Source: Megalonaias nervosa
Lineage: Eukaryota; Mollusca; Bivalvia; Unionida; Unionidae
Length of the DNA stretch: 64,000 bases
NCBI GenBank assembly: GCA_016617855.1
Contig: JAECUM010013009.1
Span: forward strand, 1-64,000
Direction of reading: 5' to 3'
This document shows positions 21,995 through 35,141 of the stretch, one piece after another. Numbering within the stretch: the first letter of the stretch is position 1; the number at the start of each line of letters is the position of its first letter. The notes beneath the pieces are model-generated. The model saw only the letters and a list, made by a program, of their open reading frames with translations. It was not told the origin of the DNA and did not search any database. A program made the position numbers and the translations under genes.

Positions 21995-24550
21995 CTGATA
22001 CAGCAACGTATATTTGCGAAACTTCCGATAAAGCATTATATGTGTGTCCACATTGGGAATGAGCACAACGATATAAAAAATATATTAAAAATATGTTCAA
22101 AAAGACGAGTCAGTTCGAATATTGTTTTGGACACGATTTCACACCATATGGACCATCGCCAAACGAGTAGTTGAAAACTTGATGTGGCCAATATTCTTTT
22201 ACACGATGAAGCCAAATATGAAAATTACTTGTACAAATCGAAGTAATATCTTCATTATAAATGCATTTGCCCAATGCAACATGTGACACAATGACCTCAT
22301 ATGCAGAAAAGTAAATTGTAAACTTGAACTCGCACACCGTCTGTGCATTCTTCACGGCTTCTGTATTATTTGCACTTTTTCCAGAACGATCAGTTCGTGA
22401 GCGGTAACATCAACTCACTAACTATTATTGTCTCCCTTGCGAGCTGCAGAACCGCAACAGTTCATAGCAAGTAATGATTCAGTGCTTTCAAGTATGTAAA
22501 TCATGCAAATTTCCAGGTAGTATGTGTCTATAGACCGCAGGGATAAACTTGGTTTGGTTTTGTGCTTTATGACATACCAACACAGTCAGGTTATTTAATG
22601 TGTAAGCAATGGGAGTAAAGATTTTGCTCAAGTGCACGTCACGGTGGCTGACCCAGGCTGGTTCGATGGGAGGAACCGCACCCTTTCGATCGTGAGTCTT
22701 GCATGCTAACGACTGAGCCACGGCGGCTCCTCGCCTGTTGTTTTTGCAGTAGGATGAAAGTTGATACTTAGGACTGAGTCTTGCATCAGTGGGATGCTGA
22801 CCTTTGAACATTTAAGTAATTGCAGAATCAATGCTTTTGGGAATAAATACTGAATTCTGAAATTCCTCGTTTGGTTATTAGCATAGATATACAGTAATTG
22901 GATGATACTGTATACCGATTTAGATCATGTAACTCGAGACGGGAAACATTGTTCTTGCAGGGGTTTTCGGCATGACGATGATTAGACCTATAATAGATAT
23001 AATTGTATATTCATTATTTAATTCGTCATAAAGTTGTTTTTTTATCGCGATGTCATTTATATGGATGTTTAAAAAATTAAAGCTTCACTGCCACCATTTG
23101 TATTGTAGAAAGTTGTCTGAAATATTTGATACTTCTGATAGGAATATATTTTGAGAGAATTTTTTTTGTATTTTAAAATATTTTTTATATTTGCATGTTC
23201 ATGTTGTGTGTCTTAATTCCATTGCGAATATAATGATTCCTCCTGTACATATTTCCCAATACCGATGTACTTCATGTCTAGTTTTAAACACGAAACAAAA
23301 ACTATCAGTAATTTTATGAACTTTTCAATGAACAATGAAAATAAACAGTTTAAAACAAATAAAATTCAAAGTTGAATGTTGCAAATAATTATTGTGAATA
23401 TGTCTAGCCTGAACCTTATTGATACTTTTGCCTCATGACCATTGAAACCAGCATGGACCGCCAAGCTGTACTACTGCAAAATGAACGCTTTCAAAGTGCA
23501 TGGCCCGCCGAGTTATAGTCCTGCAAAATGAACTCTTTCGAGTTACATAAATTAATTAAAGGTATTAATAACATTCATTCAAGACTACATTGTTTTGTTT
23601 GACTTACAATACTAAGGAATAAGTGCATGTATTTTGGCTATATAATCCGAAGATCAGGGAAATATTAACATAAAACAGCTGAACTGTGTCACATAGAAGA
23701 TTAAAACAGATAATCAGAGAGAACAATATCACATATTTTGCATAAAACGTGTAAATTTGATTTGTCTAAAAATTAATATCTTGTGTTATTTTTTTAACAA
23801 TCTTTGAAACAATACAAGTATTTTTGAACTATTGTTTATAATTGTTTGGGTTTTACATTTAAAAGAAAATAATGCATATAATTTATTTTATATAGGGCCA
23901 TTCTCATCATCTCTCCACCCCGAACCCGAAAATAATATTTATTTCCAAATCATTGGATTAATTATATGTGACGAATGACACAAACAAAAAAACGAAAAAA
24001 AATGTTCACTAACATTTTAGTGAACTAACTTTCTGCAGGACTTCATAATTTAAAACTTCGTATGTTTGACAGAATTTGGACACTTATCACTTTTGTATTT
24101 ACAGGCGTATATTTAACTGATGAAATTCATCACATGCATATATGTTTTAATTTAGTGACAGTAAATTTTATTTTAATTCCTATAGTAGTATCTCTGTTAA
24201 ACCGAATAACCTCTGTTTACAAATTTAACCTTTACCCTAGTTAATTCAGTCTCGTTTCTGGTTTCATTCTTGTTGATATTTGTTGTATACATGCCTGATA
24301 CTTTGTTTCTAACTGGCTTTTAACATTCCCAATGATACCTATGTCGATAATAAAATAAGCAATTTATTCAAAGAGAAACGAAGACCATAAAATGCTGAAC
24401 CAAATTTTAAGAGATGTAAAAAGAGTTTTTTTTTCTAACTTTATTCTAGTGTTGATATGGCTATCCACAAGTAGGATTACCAATAAGACGGATGATGAAT
24501 AAATGTCGGTCGCCTGAAGAGTTTCAATTTTACCGAACTATATATAAAAT
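21761..24550 (+). repeat. R unit plus R tail in A2
   Basis: Duplicate of 7131-9930, with the conserved GGACCATCGCCAAA at 22150-22163 and an (AT)n tract at about 21926-21991. Small private indels include loss of ACAGGAGAG near 23604 and a length change in a poly-A/T run near 24000. No gene is seen. Confidence 0.7.
22548..22734 (-). mobile_element. tRNA-derived SINE (A2 copy)
   Basis: The same insertion as 7935-8105. Here the left copy of the TGTTGTTT target duplication and ~30 bp upstream are lost. The SINE body keeps an extra ATACCAACACAGTC segment that A1 lacks. The older state is therefore mosaic between the two copies. Confidence 0.75.
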
Positions 24551-25740
24551 GCTATAAAAAATAAATATTGCAAAAGTGAACACATATAGAATCTCACACA
24601 TACTGTATGCTCCAAAGGTAGCAGACACTTTTGGAACCTTGCTAAAAGTCATGGGACCAAAATACATATCAATATTACGATGGAGACGGGTAGGAATGCT
24701 TTTCATCTTTGTACAGTGTAGCAAGAGTTTCATAATTTTCAAGGCAATGTTGAATTAACTGTCCATCATGAAGTTTTGGATAGAATAATATTGGAATAAA
24801 ATGTGAGGAATGCACTGTAGATTAAGAAGTGAAAAAGCAGAAGGATTGGTTTTATTTAAAGATTTCTTGAAATGCTCTTGTCACGTCATTAGTCCAATAC
24901 TGACTGAAATATTCAATAAGTTATTCAATGCTGGTTATCATCCCAGTCAATTACTGTAATAATTTCAGTATTGGAAAAAGGTGATCTGTAAATTACATTG
25001 GTATAAAAATCAACGGTAATTATGAGACTCTTTCATCTGATGTTGCGTAAGAGGTTAAATGAATTAGTAGAGAGAAAAGAGAGCTCAGAAGGAAAACAAA
25101 CATGTTTTAGATCTGAATATTTAGCCATCAGTAATATGGTTACATTTTATGCATTCATTTAGTGAAAATCACTTAATAGGTTCGTTGCTACTTTCAAAAC
25201 AACTTTTAGAAGAAAAAAAAAACGTTTGCTAATGTGTATAGGAATCTTTGTCTGTATCAAGGATAATATTAGTAGTTCAAACTGCTAAAAATGATTAAAG
25301 CAGTTCACAGTGATGTGAAGGCATGTGTCAGATCAAAAATTTGTTAGAGAAATGAATTGTAATACACATCTGGAATATGTCAATAATATGTTTTGCCAAT
25401 GTTACTTTTTGCTTTGTTTTTAATTGACTTTCAGCCTGTTATAGTAGACGAAGGTAGAGAAGTCTCACTAGAAACAATAGAGATATTTTTGTATTTCTGT
25501 ACGCATATGATTTAATATTTTGCAGACACAGCGATTCAACCTCAGACGATTTTCAACAGTTTGAAGGAGTACTGCAGTTAATGCTATAAAAAATAAAAAC
25601 GGAAATAAAGCTTTATGATAGTCCTATTTCAATCGTCCTGTAAGTCTTGAAGTTGTGTATTTTCTTTCCGTAAGTCATCGTACACATTTGAAGAAAACCA
25701 GCCACCCATGCTTCAAAAGCTGTGCATTATTTGAAAAGGA
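24550..25740 (+). pseudogene. Reverse transcriptase relic spanning A2 and C
   Basis: Frames shift often, but the order is that of one RT: the pre-RT linker TFGTLLKVMGPKY (about 24625-24665), KCSCHVISPILTEI (about 24870-24912), NKLFNAGYHPS (about 24917-24950), then ERGxxRKKT-like, LKMIKAVHSDVKACVR (about 25283-25330), and SGICQ followed by a FLIDFQPVIVDEGREVSLE stretch (about 25420-25470). The catalytic YxDD box is degraded (around 25500). Because the relic reads through 24913, the A/C joint is ancestral. Confidence 0.65.
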
Positions 25741-25844
25741 CAATGTCCTATCTATTTCATTTATATGAAATAATGTCTTCATTTTTGACAACAATATTTG
25801 ATATTAAAAATATAACATTTTCTTTTGACACCGTTTTCTCAGTG

Positions 25845-25887
<43 letters not shown>

Positions 25888-25903
25888 TAACAACAACATT
25901 AAT

Positions 25904-25971
<68 letters not shown>

Positions 25972-26008
25972 CAACATTAATTATAATAATAATAATAACA
26001 ACAATAAC
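25845..26008. repeat. (AAT)n microsatellite with internal duplication
   Basis: Three AAT runs are separated by two copies of an AACAACAACATTAATTATAAT module (about 25888 and 25968), so part of the tract was duplicated as a larger block. Confidence 0.95.
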
Positions 26009-26290
26009 ATTCATGAGTAAGATGTACATTCTGAATTCTCCACAAAATAAACCGGATTAGAAAGAATAACGGTCAAAGCAGTAGTGTAATCAGACTGGCT
26101 TGATGCATTTTGCTGAATGGAAATTTGGATCCATTTGTGTAAATTTTATTTATTCAGTGTGACTATAATTTTTACTTCCGAATTCTTTTTCAGAATTACA
26201 AGATTTTTAGCGGATTTTTTTTGCGACTTGTCAGGAAAACAAGGCAAAATAGTCTCCGTCGATGAGGGAGTTCTTATTTTTCTTGCCGTT

Positions 26291-26292
<2 letters not shown>

Positions 26293-26333
<41 letters not shown>

Positions 26334-26437
26334 CTAAACATAATAACAACTACAATAAAAAGAATAGTAATACTTGTGGTTGCTATCGCAATTATAATCA
26401 GCATTATTATTTAATAACAACAATAATAAAACACTAC

Positions 26438-26508
<71 letters not shown>

Positions 26509-26509
26509 A

Positions 26510-26560
<51 letters not shown>
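26293..26560. repeat. Compound (AAT)n / (ATT)n / (CT)n microsatellites
   Basis: AAT at 26293-26331, AAT then ATT at about 26440-26508 (self-complementary), then (CT)n at 26511-26560. The poly-Asn and Ser-Leu translations over this stretch are artefacts of the repeats. Confidence 0.95.
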
Positions 26561-26564
<4 letters not shown>

Positions 26565-26569
26565 CAAAA

Positions 26570-29500
26570 TGAATATTTGATCACATTGTTATAAGGAAGC
26601 CGTAATTGTGTACAAATCGCATTAGACTATATTGCATGGAATGTATCAACCAAAGGCGCAATACTTGATCAATGCTTGAATGAACTTGGTCCTAAGACCA
26701 GCGACTACTATAGCTTCTGATAACAGTGAGTTCTTAGAATGGGAAATCAGGTAGATAATATTCCGTAAAGATATTAAAAGTAAATTACATTTGATGTTGT
26801 TTTCAAGTAGATGCACATCATATCATGATATAATTTGACAAAATGGATGAAAAAAAGAAATAGATCTAATTTATTTCATTTAAAATTCTTTGCCCTTCTT
26901 TGTAAGCTACCTCTCCAAGACATGAAAGTTGTTTTGTTGAATATTTAGAGATTTATAAAAGCTGAAAACCAAAAGTAAATTCTTAAGTAAAAATGAGGAA
27001 AAAAGCAGCTTTTATCATGAATCGCAGTCTGAAATCATTCCTATTAGGGTAGAGAAAAGAATGATGGGATGGTTTGACCAAGAATAGCTAACAATCATAT
27101 AGCTGGCCAAAGTTGGAGTTATAAAATGTTAACTGGGCCTCACCCAAGAGATACGTAGAAAAGTTAACCACAAAGATAATTCGGTGTACATGTACAAGAC
27201 TGGAGTGATGAAATAATCGGACGACCGTTGTTTCAGGATACACAACAGGCCTTCATGTCATTTCCGACAAATGCGGAATTTCTTTCATGGATAATTTTGT
27301 TTTTTAAAAAAATTAATTTTCATATACAACGACTCAATCAGGTATAGCTTGAAATGAAATGGACAAAGAGTCTGTCTGGTACAGCTTGAAATACAGTGGA
27401 CAGTGACTCAGTCTGGTATAGTTTGAAATGACACTATTTACATATACAGCAACGTATATATACAAAGCTTCTTGTGAATCAGTGTATTTCCATATTAGGA
27501 AATCAACACAATGGCATGGTGAAGATATGTTCAGAAATATGTCCATAATGATTTGCCCTTTTAAATATTTTTGGACACGATTTCACATCATACGGACCAT
27601 CGCCAAATGGATACTGAAGACATTTTCTATGGACAATTTCATTTTACACAATTAAGTCCAAAATGTAATTTACTTGTGCAAATCTAAGTAACAAATTTAA
27701 GTAATATCTTATTATAGGTACAAATGCACAGTGCACTCTATGTCACATTGATACTGTATGAAGCAATATAAATTGTAAACTTTTACTCACACACTGCCTG
27801 TACATATATCACGACTTCCGTATTAGTTTTACCTTTTCCAGGAAGATTCCGCTAGAAGAGAAATCGATTCACACATGATTATTAGCTGTCCGTCGCAAGC
27901 TGCAGAATTACAACAGTTCATAACAAGTTGTGGTGCAATACTTGTATGTAAACCATTTCACAGGTAATATATATTCATGGACATTGCGCATGAATGAAAA
28001 ACGAAACATGTTTAGATTGAGTGTTGTTTGCGATAAAATGTATAGGTTACGAGACAGAAGCTTTTCCGGGTGATAACATTTGGGAATCCACGTGATTGTT
28101 AAATAAGATATTAAAGAATTTTAGAATAAAATAGCCAACTTTGTAATTCGCTTATTTGATAATTAGTATGCATATAGTTAATGAGATATCTAATTAGTAA
28201 CAGCATACTCATGTTTACAAATTTGTCACGTGGCTTGATACGATAACCAAAAATGCCCTTTGCAGTGATTCTCAAAGTGAACAAACTGCAGACTGATTAT
28301 AATAAATTTAATTGTACGATTATACAAACTAAAAGAATGTGCAACATATTTATTAGTTAATTCTTCATAAGGTTATTGTTTATGGAGACGTCACTTGTTT
28401 GCATTATTTGTGTTACTGAAAGAACGAATAAATTATTGTCTAAACAGACCGTAACTTGATTACACCTGTTTTACATAATTAGTAAGCTTTTCTTGCACTA
28501 GAATATGTTTTCTTTACGTATCGTAAAAACTTCAAACTTAGTACACAGTTGTGTGAGAAACATGTTATGCTTATGAATGAAATGTATCTTGAAACAAGAT
28601 GTTCTTATATTTCATAATAGTTCTTTGCACTTGCATATTTAGAGATGTTAGTTTTGTGTGCTTTGATTCCAAGGCGAATATAATGATTCTTTCTGTACAT
28701 GTTTCCAAATGCTATCGCATTGCACGTCTATTTTATGAACACAAAACAAAAACAACCAGAACTGTAATGCTAATTTTAACGAACAATAAACATAAACATC
28801 TTATAATACATCAAGTCCAAAAATGTCAATTTTGCAAATAATTATTGTGAACAGGTCCTACTTGTACCTTACTGACAATTTATCCCCTTGACACTAGCAC
28901 TCTGCATGACCTGTGAAGTGATCTCATGCAAATTCGCTTTTAAGTTTACATAAATCAATTAAAGGTATTAATAACTAATAATTAGGGACGAAATTATTTT
29001 TTTGTGACCGGAAGCTTATAAAACTAAGAATAAGTACATTTTTAGCTAGATAATCTAACAATCAGGCAGATGTTAACATACAATACATCTAAATTGTGTC
29101 ACATAAAAGATTAGAAAAAAGAAATCAGAAGAATGTCATATATTTTGCATAAAATGTCAAAATGTGATTAAAACGGAAAAGAAAGAGAAAAAAAAAAAAA
29201 AATACAAAACTATCGTTCTCTTTTACAATCTTTGCAACAAGAAAATGTTTTCCAAAATAGCGTGCTCGGGATTATTTGGGGTTTTGCATTTGAAAGAAAA
29301 TAATAGGGTATCATATATATTACCTCGAGCCTTTCGCGTCCCTCTCAGAAAAAATTGTGACACAAATAGGAAAGAAAAGTTTGAATATGCACTTACGAGA
29401 AAAGTTTGTAACTCATTAGCTTGACTTGGATTGAAAGACTTTTCTTGGTGATTTGTAGACATAAATTGCAAAATTGGACAGTTTTGTCTCTTAATATAGT

Positions 29501-29700
29501 AATAAAATTGAATATTACTTGGAGATAACTTTACTTATACTGGTATTTATCTTTTAATTAATAATATATATTCATAATGAATGAAATGTACATCTGACTC
29601 AATTATGAATGCTGAGGTTGTCTGTGAGTACCCTAAAATACAGATACCTCGTGAAGAAGGTAGGAATAATAATAATAGTGGTATCATTAGCATTATTTCT
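26570..29700 (+). repeat. R unit plus R tail in C
   Basis: The most diverged R unit of the left half. It keeps AAGACATGAAAGTT near 26918, three copies of the 61 bp-type repeat (about 27316-27440), GGACCATCGCCAAA (27594-27607), CGCAAGCTGCAGAATTACAAC (about 27893), CAGACCGTAACTTGATTA (about 28445) and the R tail. A poly-A run (29190-29203) is private. No gene is recognised on either strand. Confidence 0.65.
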
Positions 29701-29711
29701 TCTGTCGATAC

Positions 29712-29879
29712 AGTGTATAAATCGTTGTATCTATCCCTGTATAAATCCCTGTATAAATCGTTGTATGAATCCCTGTATAAATCCCTGTACAAATCGATGT
29801 ATGAATCCCTGTATAAATCCATGTATGAATCCCTGTATAAATCCCCGTATGAATCCCTGTATAAATCGCTGTATGATTC
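29712..29879 (+). repeat. 12 bp tandem minisatellite, about 14 units
   Basis: Units alternate among CTGTATAAATCC, CTGTATGAATCC and A/TTGTATGAATCC variants. The 12 bp period keeps frames open on both strands (YKSLYES-type on plus). The array is present in C only. Confidence 0.95.
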
Positions 29880-29977
29880 AGCATTCTTAGTGTTTTATTT
29901 CATTATTTTAAAATTTGTATTCTTGGGTCAGAGTTTTGCCTCTCTTTATGCGTCAACCGTTTCGTTTATGACTATGT

Positions 29978-30306
29978 TGCATGCTTGTTGCATATCCAGG
30001 TGTATGTTGTATCCTTGTTTTATATACAGGTGTATATTGTAACCTTGTTGCATATCCAGATGTATATTGTATCCTTTTTGTAGATACATGTATATATTGT
30101 ATCCATCTTGTATATACAGATGTATATTGGATCCTTGCATATACAGGTGTATATTGTATCCTTGTTGTATATACAGGTGTATATTGTATCCTTGTTGTAT
30201 ATACAGGTGTATATTGTATCCTTGTTGTATATACAGGTGTATGTTGTATCCTTGTTGTATATAAAAGTGTATATTGTATCCTTGTTGTATATACAGGTGT
30301 ATATTT
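29978..30306 (+). repeat. 30 bp tandem minisatellite, about 11 units
   Basis: The unit is roughly GTATATTGTATCCTTGTTGTATATACAGGT in two halves (GTATATTGTATCC and TTGTTGTATATACAGGT). The last six units are nearly identical and the first five are more variable, suggesting expansion from the right side. All three frames stay open on both strands. Confidence 0.95.
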
Positions 30307-30992
30307 CTTCATATAACTTGTATTTAAGTCGTGAAATCCATCGCATGTTTTAGTATGCATATACGTTTTATTTTAGTGCCAGTAAATCTTTTTTTTTTTT
30401 TTCTGGTATAGCAGTATTTCTATTAGACTGACTATCCTCTTTCTAAAACTTCGTCTTTTATTATTTGGTTATTTTTGTGAAAATATTAAAATTTCGCACA
30501 AAAACAACCAACTAATTAAAAAAACTTGTTGGATATAGGAAACTCTATCTATGTGGCCTACATGAATTCGATGTTTTGTTTTCTTTGACACAACAATGTT
30601 GCTAAAGTCTTTCAAGAGAAATAAATTAAATAAATGGCTTAGTTCAAAATGTACAATAAAGTATTTTCGAGAGACAATCAGGGTTTTACATTGTCTACAT
30701 ACATTTATGTTCTACCGTGCCATTTAAGTCTTACTCATTTTTTTATTCTCAGCAGTAAGCTCGTTTGATTTTGCTTTCTTTTTGATATTTATTTTTATGA
30801 ACAATATTATGAACTTTTGTAACGATCCACGCCTGATTTTTTTGTTGTTGTTGCTATTAATTGTCTAACATGTTGGTAAGCATTCATCATATAATAATCA
30901 AGTCCTATATTTGAAAGTATTAAGATTTGCCTTGAAATCTTTCATTTGCGTCGTGTTTTGTATACAACTTTAAATAGTGTAATTCACAAATT
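30307..30992 (+). other. End of R tail in C, no gene
   Basis: Sequence relates to 9500-9700 in A1 and to 40080-40880 in D (GTGCCAGTAAAT, TTTCTATTAGACTG, GTTGGTAAGCA). The D relative continues across the C/B2 boundary, so that joint is ancestral. Confidence 0.6.
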
Positions 30993-33350
30993 TTGTTTCA
31001 GGAGTATCGTTTTTGTAAAATAAATTTAAAAGAAAAAGACTATCAATGAGGTGGAAAGGAACATTTTGTACGATAAACGTACAAAGGACAACACTGGTAG
31101 CAAACGGTTAAAAATGATTAAAGCAATTTACGATGATCTGATTTATTAAGCTGCGATTTTGCTTTAAAAAAACAACAAAAGATTATTTATCTAAGAGAGA
31201 AGGAATTCATGTTTTTCCTCGTGTTGTTGTTTTTGTTAATAATGCTATTACAACTACAAAAATAATAATTAAAACATTTATTGTTATTCATATTAATAGT
31301 AGTACCAGTATCAAAACACAGCACATTCGATGTACTTAGAAACTTTAAAAATAAGAATATGACAGATAATCTGGCTTTATAAAAGCAATTAGAAATATGG
31401 ACAAAAATATAACCAGGCACAAATGCAACCAATACAGAACAAAGGAAAAGGTAAGTCTTGAAAAAGCACTTTTGAGAAAGACTGAAAGCACTTCTTGAGG
31501 CTTTTAAAATATCCAAAAAGCACGTTGAATTTAAATAAATACCCCGCAGAAATATATAATATACTATGCGATAGACCAAAATTTCAGACTGAACGAAACA
31601 AATAATATTCTATATGAAAATCTGGAAGGCAATATAACTGAAAAAGTATAACATGCTACAAAAAGTTTAAAGTCGGGAGAAATCTGGTGGTATTGATGAC
31701 CTTTCGAGTTATATGTAATGCAACTGGACATATCACGGTGCCTATTTTAATGTTTATTTTCAATAAATTATTTTCATAAGTATTATACAGGGGTTCTTAT
31801 AACACCTATTCACAGTGTTATGTACATCTATATTTTTTCACTCCTGGTGCATGATTTTGGTTCTTGGAGGACCAGTACATTTCTGGTTTTGAAATTTATA
31901 AGGAACTTTTCATTCATTTACGACTTTGGTAGACCTTTATAAGGATTAGTTTGGATTCACTTCATAAAACTGTAAGTTCCTCTCACATTTTCATTTATAA
32001 CTTTGAATCATCATTAAATGTTTTGTTAAGTTTATTTTTAAAAAAGTCGGTTTTGCTTTTTTTTGTTACTTAGTTTGTGACCATAGAGTCGTAACAACAG
32101 AAAGGGTAATATAAATATGCCTGAAAATTAAAGAGGAATTAGCCTTTTACCAGTCCTCAGCAAAACAAAATATTTGTTTCAGTCTTAAAAGAAAGGCTAG
32201 TTAACTGGGTCAAAGGAAAATTATATTATAGGTGAAGAACAAGCAGGTTTTGGAAGTGGATATTCCACTGTCGATAATATTCCCTAAACACACTGGAATG
32301 TAAAATTCTGAGGAAACAAAGCGGTAGGTTGTATATTCTTTATGTGGATTATGAAAACGCGTTTGACCGTAATAATAAGAGCTTTCTTTAATCATGAATT
32401 ACTAAATTAAAAAAAATCTTAGCAGTAACATGTAAACAATACTGCAAGCTATATATGCAAATGTCAAAACTTCTATCAAAATGCCAGATGGCATGACCTA
32501 TACATTTAAGTATCAGACTGAGGTAAGGTAAGGTTGTATTTTATTAATTTTCATTATTCTAAATAATTTAAAGACAGACATATCTGATCAGAATAACGGT
32601 GTAATATTAGAATTTGCTGTGTTATTTGCACTGTTATATGCAGATGACATGGTTGTTTTTGCCGAAATCACTATTCACCTTCAAAGAATTCTAAATAAAC
32701 TAAAATAAATCTGAACATCTGAAAACTAAAGATAAACCTGGAAAAACTAAAACTGTAGTCTTTCTTAAAAGGGGATATTTGAGCGGCTATGCAAGTTGTT
32801 ATATTGGTGATTGCCTGATAGAGACGGTACCTTATTATAAACATCTTAGTTGGGAATTTTCTTCTAGTAACTCATGCCATGTTTCAAAAAGCGCCAGTAG
32901 TTCAAGCAGAAAAGACACTCTGTAGTTTGAAGACTAGACTTAATCGTTTTAGTAAACTGTCTGTTCCAAATATTCGGTACTTAAATATCACGAATTTTAA
33001 TTATGAATTCTAAGCATAGAGTTTTTACCAAGCAATTGACCTTGAAGATGTACATTTTCTAAAGATATTATTACACACAACATTCCAAAATGCTTTTGTC
33101 TATAATGAGTTAAGAAGAATGCCAATGCAAGCAAGAAGATATTGTAGAGTTCGTAATACTGGTTCAAATTAAAGTTAAGAATCTACTATTTTCATACGGT
33201 GTGAGAGAAGTTTGGGTTAATCAAGGGGTGGGTAATGAGAATCTCGTTTCATTATATTTAAACAACGTACTTAGGACATTGTCAGCAAGAACTAAGTGGG
33301 AGTGATTACACACTAAAATCAGAAATAAATACGATATAGATTGTTTAAAC
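30993..33350 (+). pseudogene. Decayed reverse transcriptase, B2 copy
   Basis: Duplicate of 10296-13300. It retains the SGEIWWY/GGIDDLSS-like region (about 31675), RGISLL-type (about 32130), the YADDMVVFAE box (about 32634-32664) and the C-terminal HYxRxPMQARR-type part. B1 and B2 have independent frameshifts (for example an extra A near 32889 and TTTCTA losses near 33058). The LTR inside it (31795-32095) is reduced. Confidence 0.7.
31795..32095 (+). mobile_element. Internally deleted LTR-like element, B2 copy
   Basis: It has the same ends as 11105-12020, but the first two bases are TC instead of TG. After GGTGCATGATTTT it jumps to GGTTCTTGGAGGACC, missing the equivalent of about 11170-11801. 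The missing part exists in the related LTR at 4900, so this is a deletion here and not an insertion in B1. Confidence 0.65.
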
Positions 33351-33579
33351 GCTTCTCACACTGTTCGCCTACTGAGTATATTCAGAAATGGGACCTTGCC
33401 TATAATGATAAATGTAGCTAGATTTTAAAAATATCCTCTATTGTTGAAAGACTGATCGTTTTGTGCAGATTTATAAGATGAATTTCACTTTGCAGTTAAA
33501 TGCTCCATGTATGATAATTTACGAGATGCATATTTACCTTCATACTTTCATTGTAATCCAAATCCATTAAAGTACTATA

Positions 33580-33583
<4 letters not shown>

Positions 33584-33616
<33 letters not shown>
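33584..33616. repeat. (ATT)n microsatellite
   Basis: Counterpart of 13522-13557. Confidence 0.95.
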
Positions 33617-34430
33617 GTCTCTCCGTTTTCACATTCTCTCTCATTAAACGCCAAAATAACGCCTATTTACAATATATTATTTATTTGTCTCATCACATAG
33701 AAGCCTCTATCGTACACATGTACATGAAATTTGTTCATGGAATGAATCAAGGCAATGAACACTGTATTATCAATAATTAATTAACTCGGTTCTGAAAATG
33801 ATTTCCTCTTCAGCTTCTGAGAACAGTCAATCCCAAAACTGCTAAATCTGCCTGATAGTGTTAGTGAAGATATGATAACAGCAAAATCTGTTTGAGACTG
33901 AAACGTTCTCGCATTTTTTAAATAGCATATTCTGTCCAGATCACGCATTGGGTTCTATATTTGTATACAAATCAGTACATCTCTTGAACATGGAGGGGAG
34001 GGGCGAGGGGCGGAGGATAAGAGTGGTTGTATGTGTGTGTGTGTGTGTGGGGGGGCTGTTAGCATTCCCAAGCCACAGAAATGTCAATACTTTTCATCGT
34101 TATCATAATAGTAGCCATAGCACAACACAATTGAAAAATCAACACAAAGATAATCTCACAGATACATTATGCTACACAGACAGAAGACAATTTTGGTGCC
34201 GTCTTACAAATCCAGGGACTAAATTAAATATCACTATTACATGTTCATCCTGGTATACAATCCTTCACTGGTGATCAGTGAGACACAAGTAGTTGATTAA
34301 TTTCAAGACGATGATGAATTAATTGTTATAGATGCAGTTTTAGAAAGAATAATCTTGAAAAAACAAAAGATGTGGTGAATGAAATGAGTATATCAAGAAG
34401 TGAAAAAGAGGGGGAATATTTCATAATATA
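33617..34430 (+). other. Linker with short (GT)n, B2
   Basis: Duplicate of 13558-14400. The (GT)n/G tract is only ~25 bp here (34031-34056) against ~70 bp in B1. No gene is seen. Confidence 0.6.
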
Positions 34431-34930
34431 TTCAAATATACCGGTCACATCCTAAGTACAAATCATGTCCAAATTATTACAAACTTTTATTGAATGTTGA
34501 TTGGTATCCCAGTTGGATGTCAATTACTGTAATAATTCCAGTATGTAAGAAAGGAGATCTCAATAACCCTGTAAATTACAAAGGTCTAAGCGTATTAACG
34601 GTTCTTAGTAAACTATTTACAGCTATTTAGCATAACAAGTCAAATGAATTTACAAAGGGAAAAGGATGCTTGGAAGACGAACGAGTGGGTTTTACATCTG
34701 GATATTCAACCATAGTGAACATGGTTTCATTTTATATATGGAATTGTACGTCTTTAAGAAAATTCCGTTGTAGATTCCATTCTAAGTTTTATAAAGTTTG
34801 GAAAGACTTTTGACAGAGTGGAAAGGAACCTTTATAAACTTATAAACGACAACATTAGTAACAAAATGTCAAAACTTATTAAAGCAATTTACAATCCTAT
34901 GATTTATTAAGTTTCGACTTGCTAGTAAAT
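34430..34930 (+). pseudogene. Second RT relic, B2 copy
   Basis: Duplicate of 14400-14930 with its own indels (GGAAAAGG for GGGGAAAAGG near 34658, TATAAAGTTTGG for TATAAAAGTTTGG near 34790). Confidence 0.6.
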
Positions 34931-35023
34931 CTTGAAACAAATAAGTTTCCATGGAAGAAGAAATTATTTTTTTTATGTCGATCTCGTTGTTGTTAATAAA
35001 ACAATTATCATTACAGTACCAGC

Positions 35024-35065
<42 letters not shown>

Positions 35066-35087
35066 TATTATTATTATTATTATCATA

Positions 35088-35141
<54 letters not shown>
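35024..35141. repeat. Self-complementary (AAT)n(ATT)n tract, B2
   Basis: AAT run, short ATT run, ATCATA interruption, then a long ATT run. Longer than its B1 counterpart at 15011-15092. Confidence 0.95.

Noticed and set aside
29581..30042. A 153-residue protein with YKSLYES repeats
   Set aside because: It is driven by the 12 bp minisatellite; several overlapping frames on both strands are equally open, and there is no start context or flanking homology.
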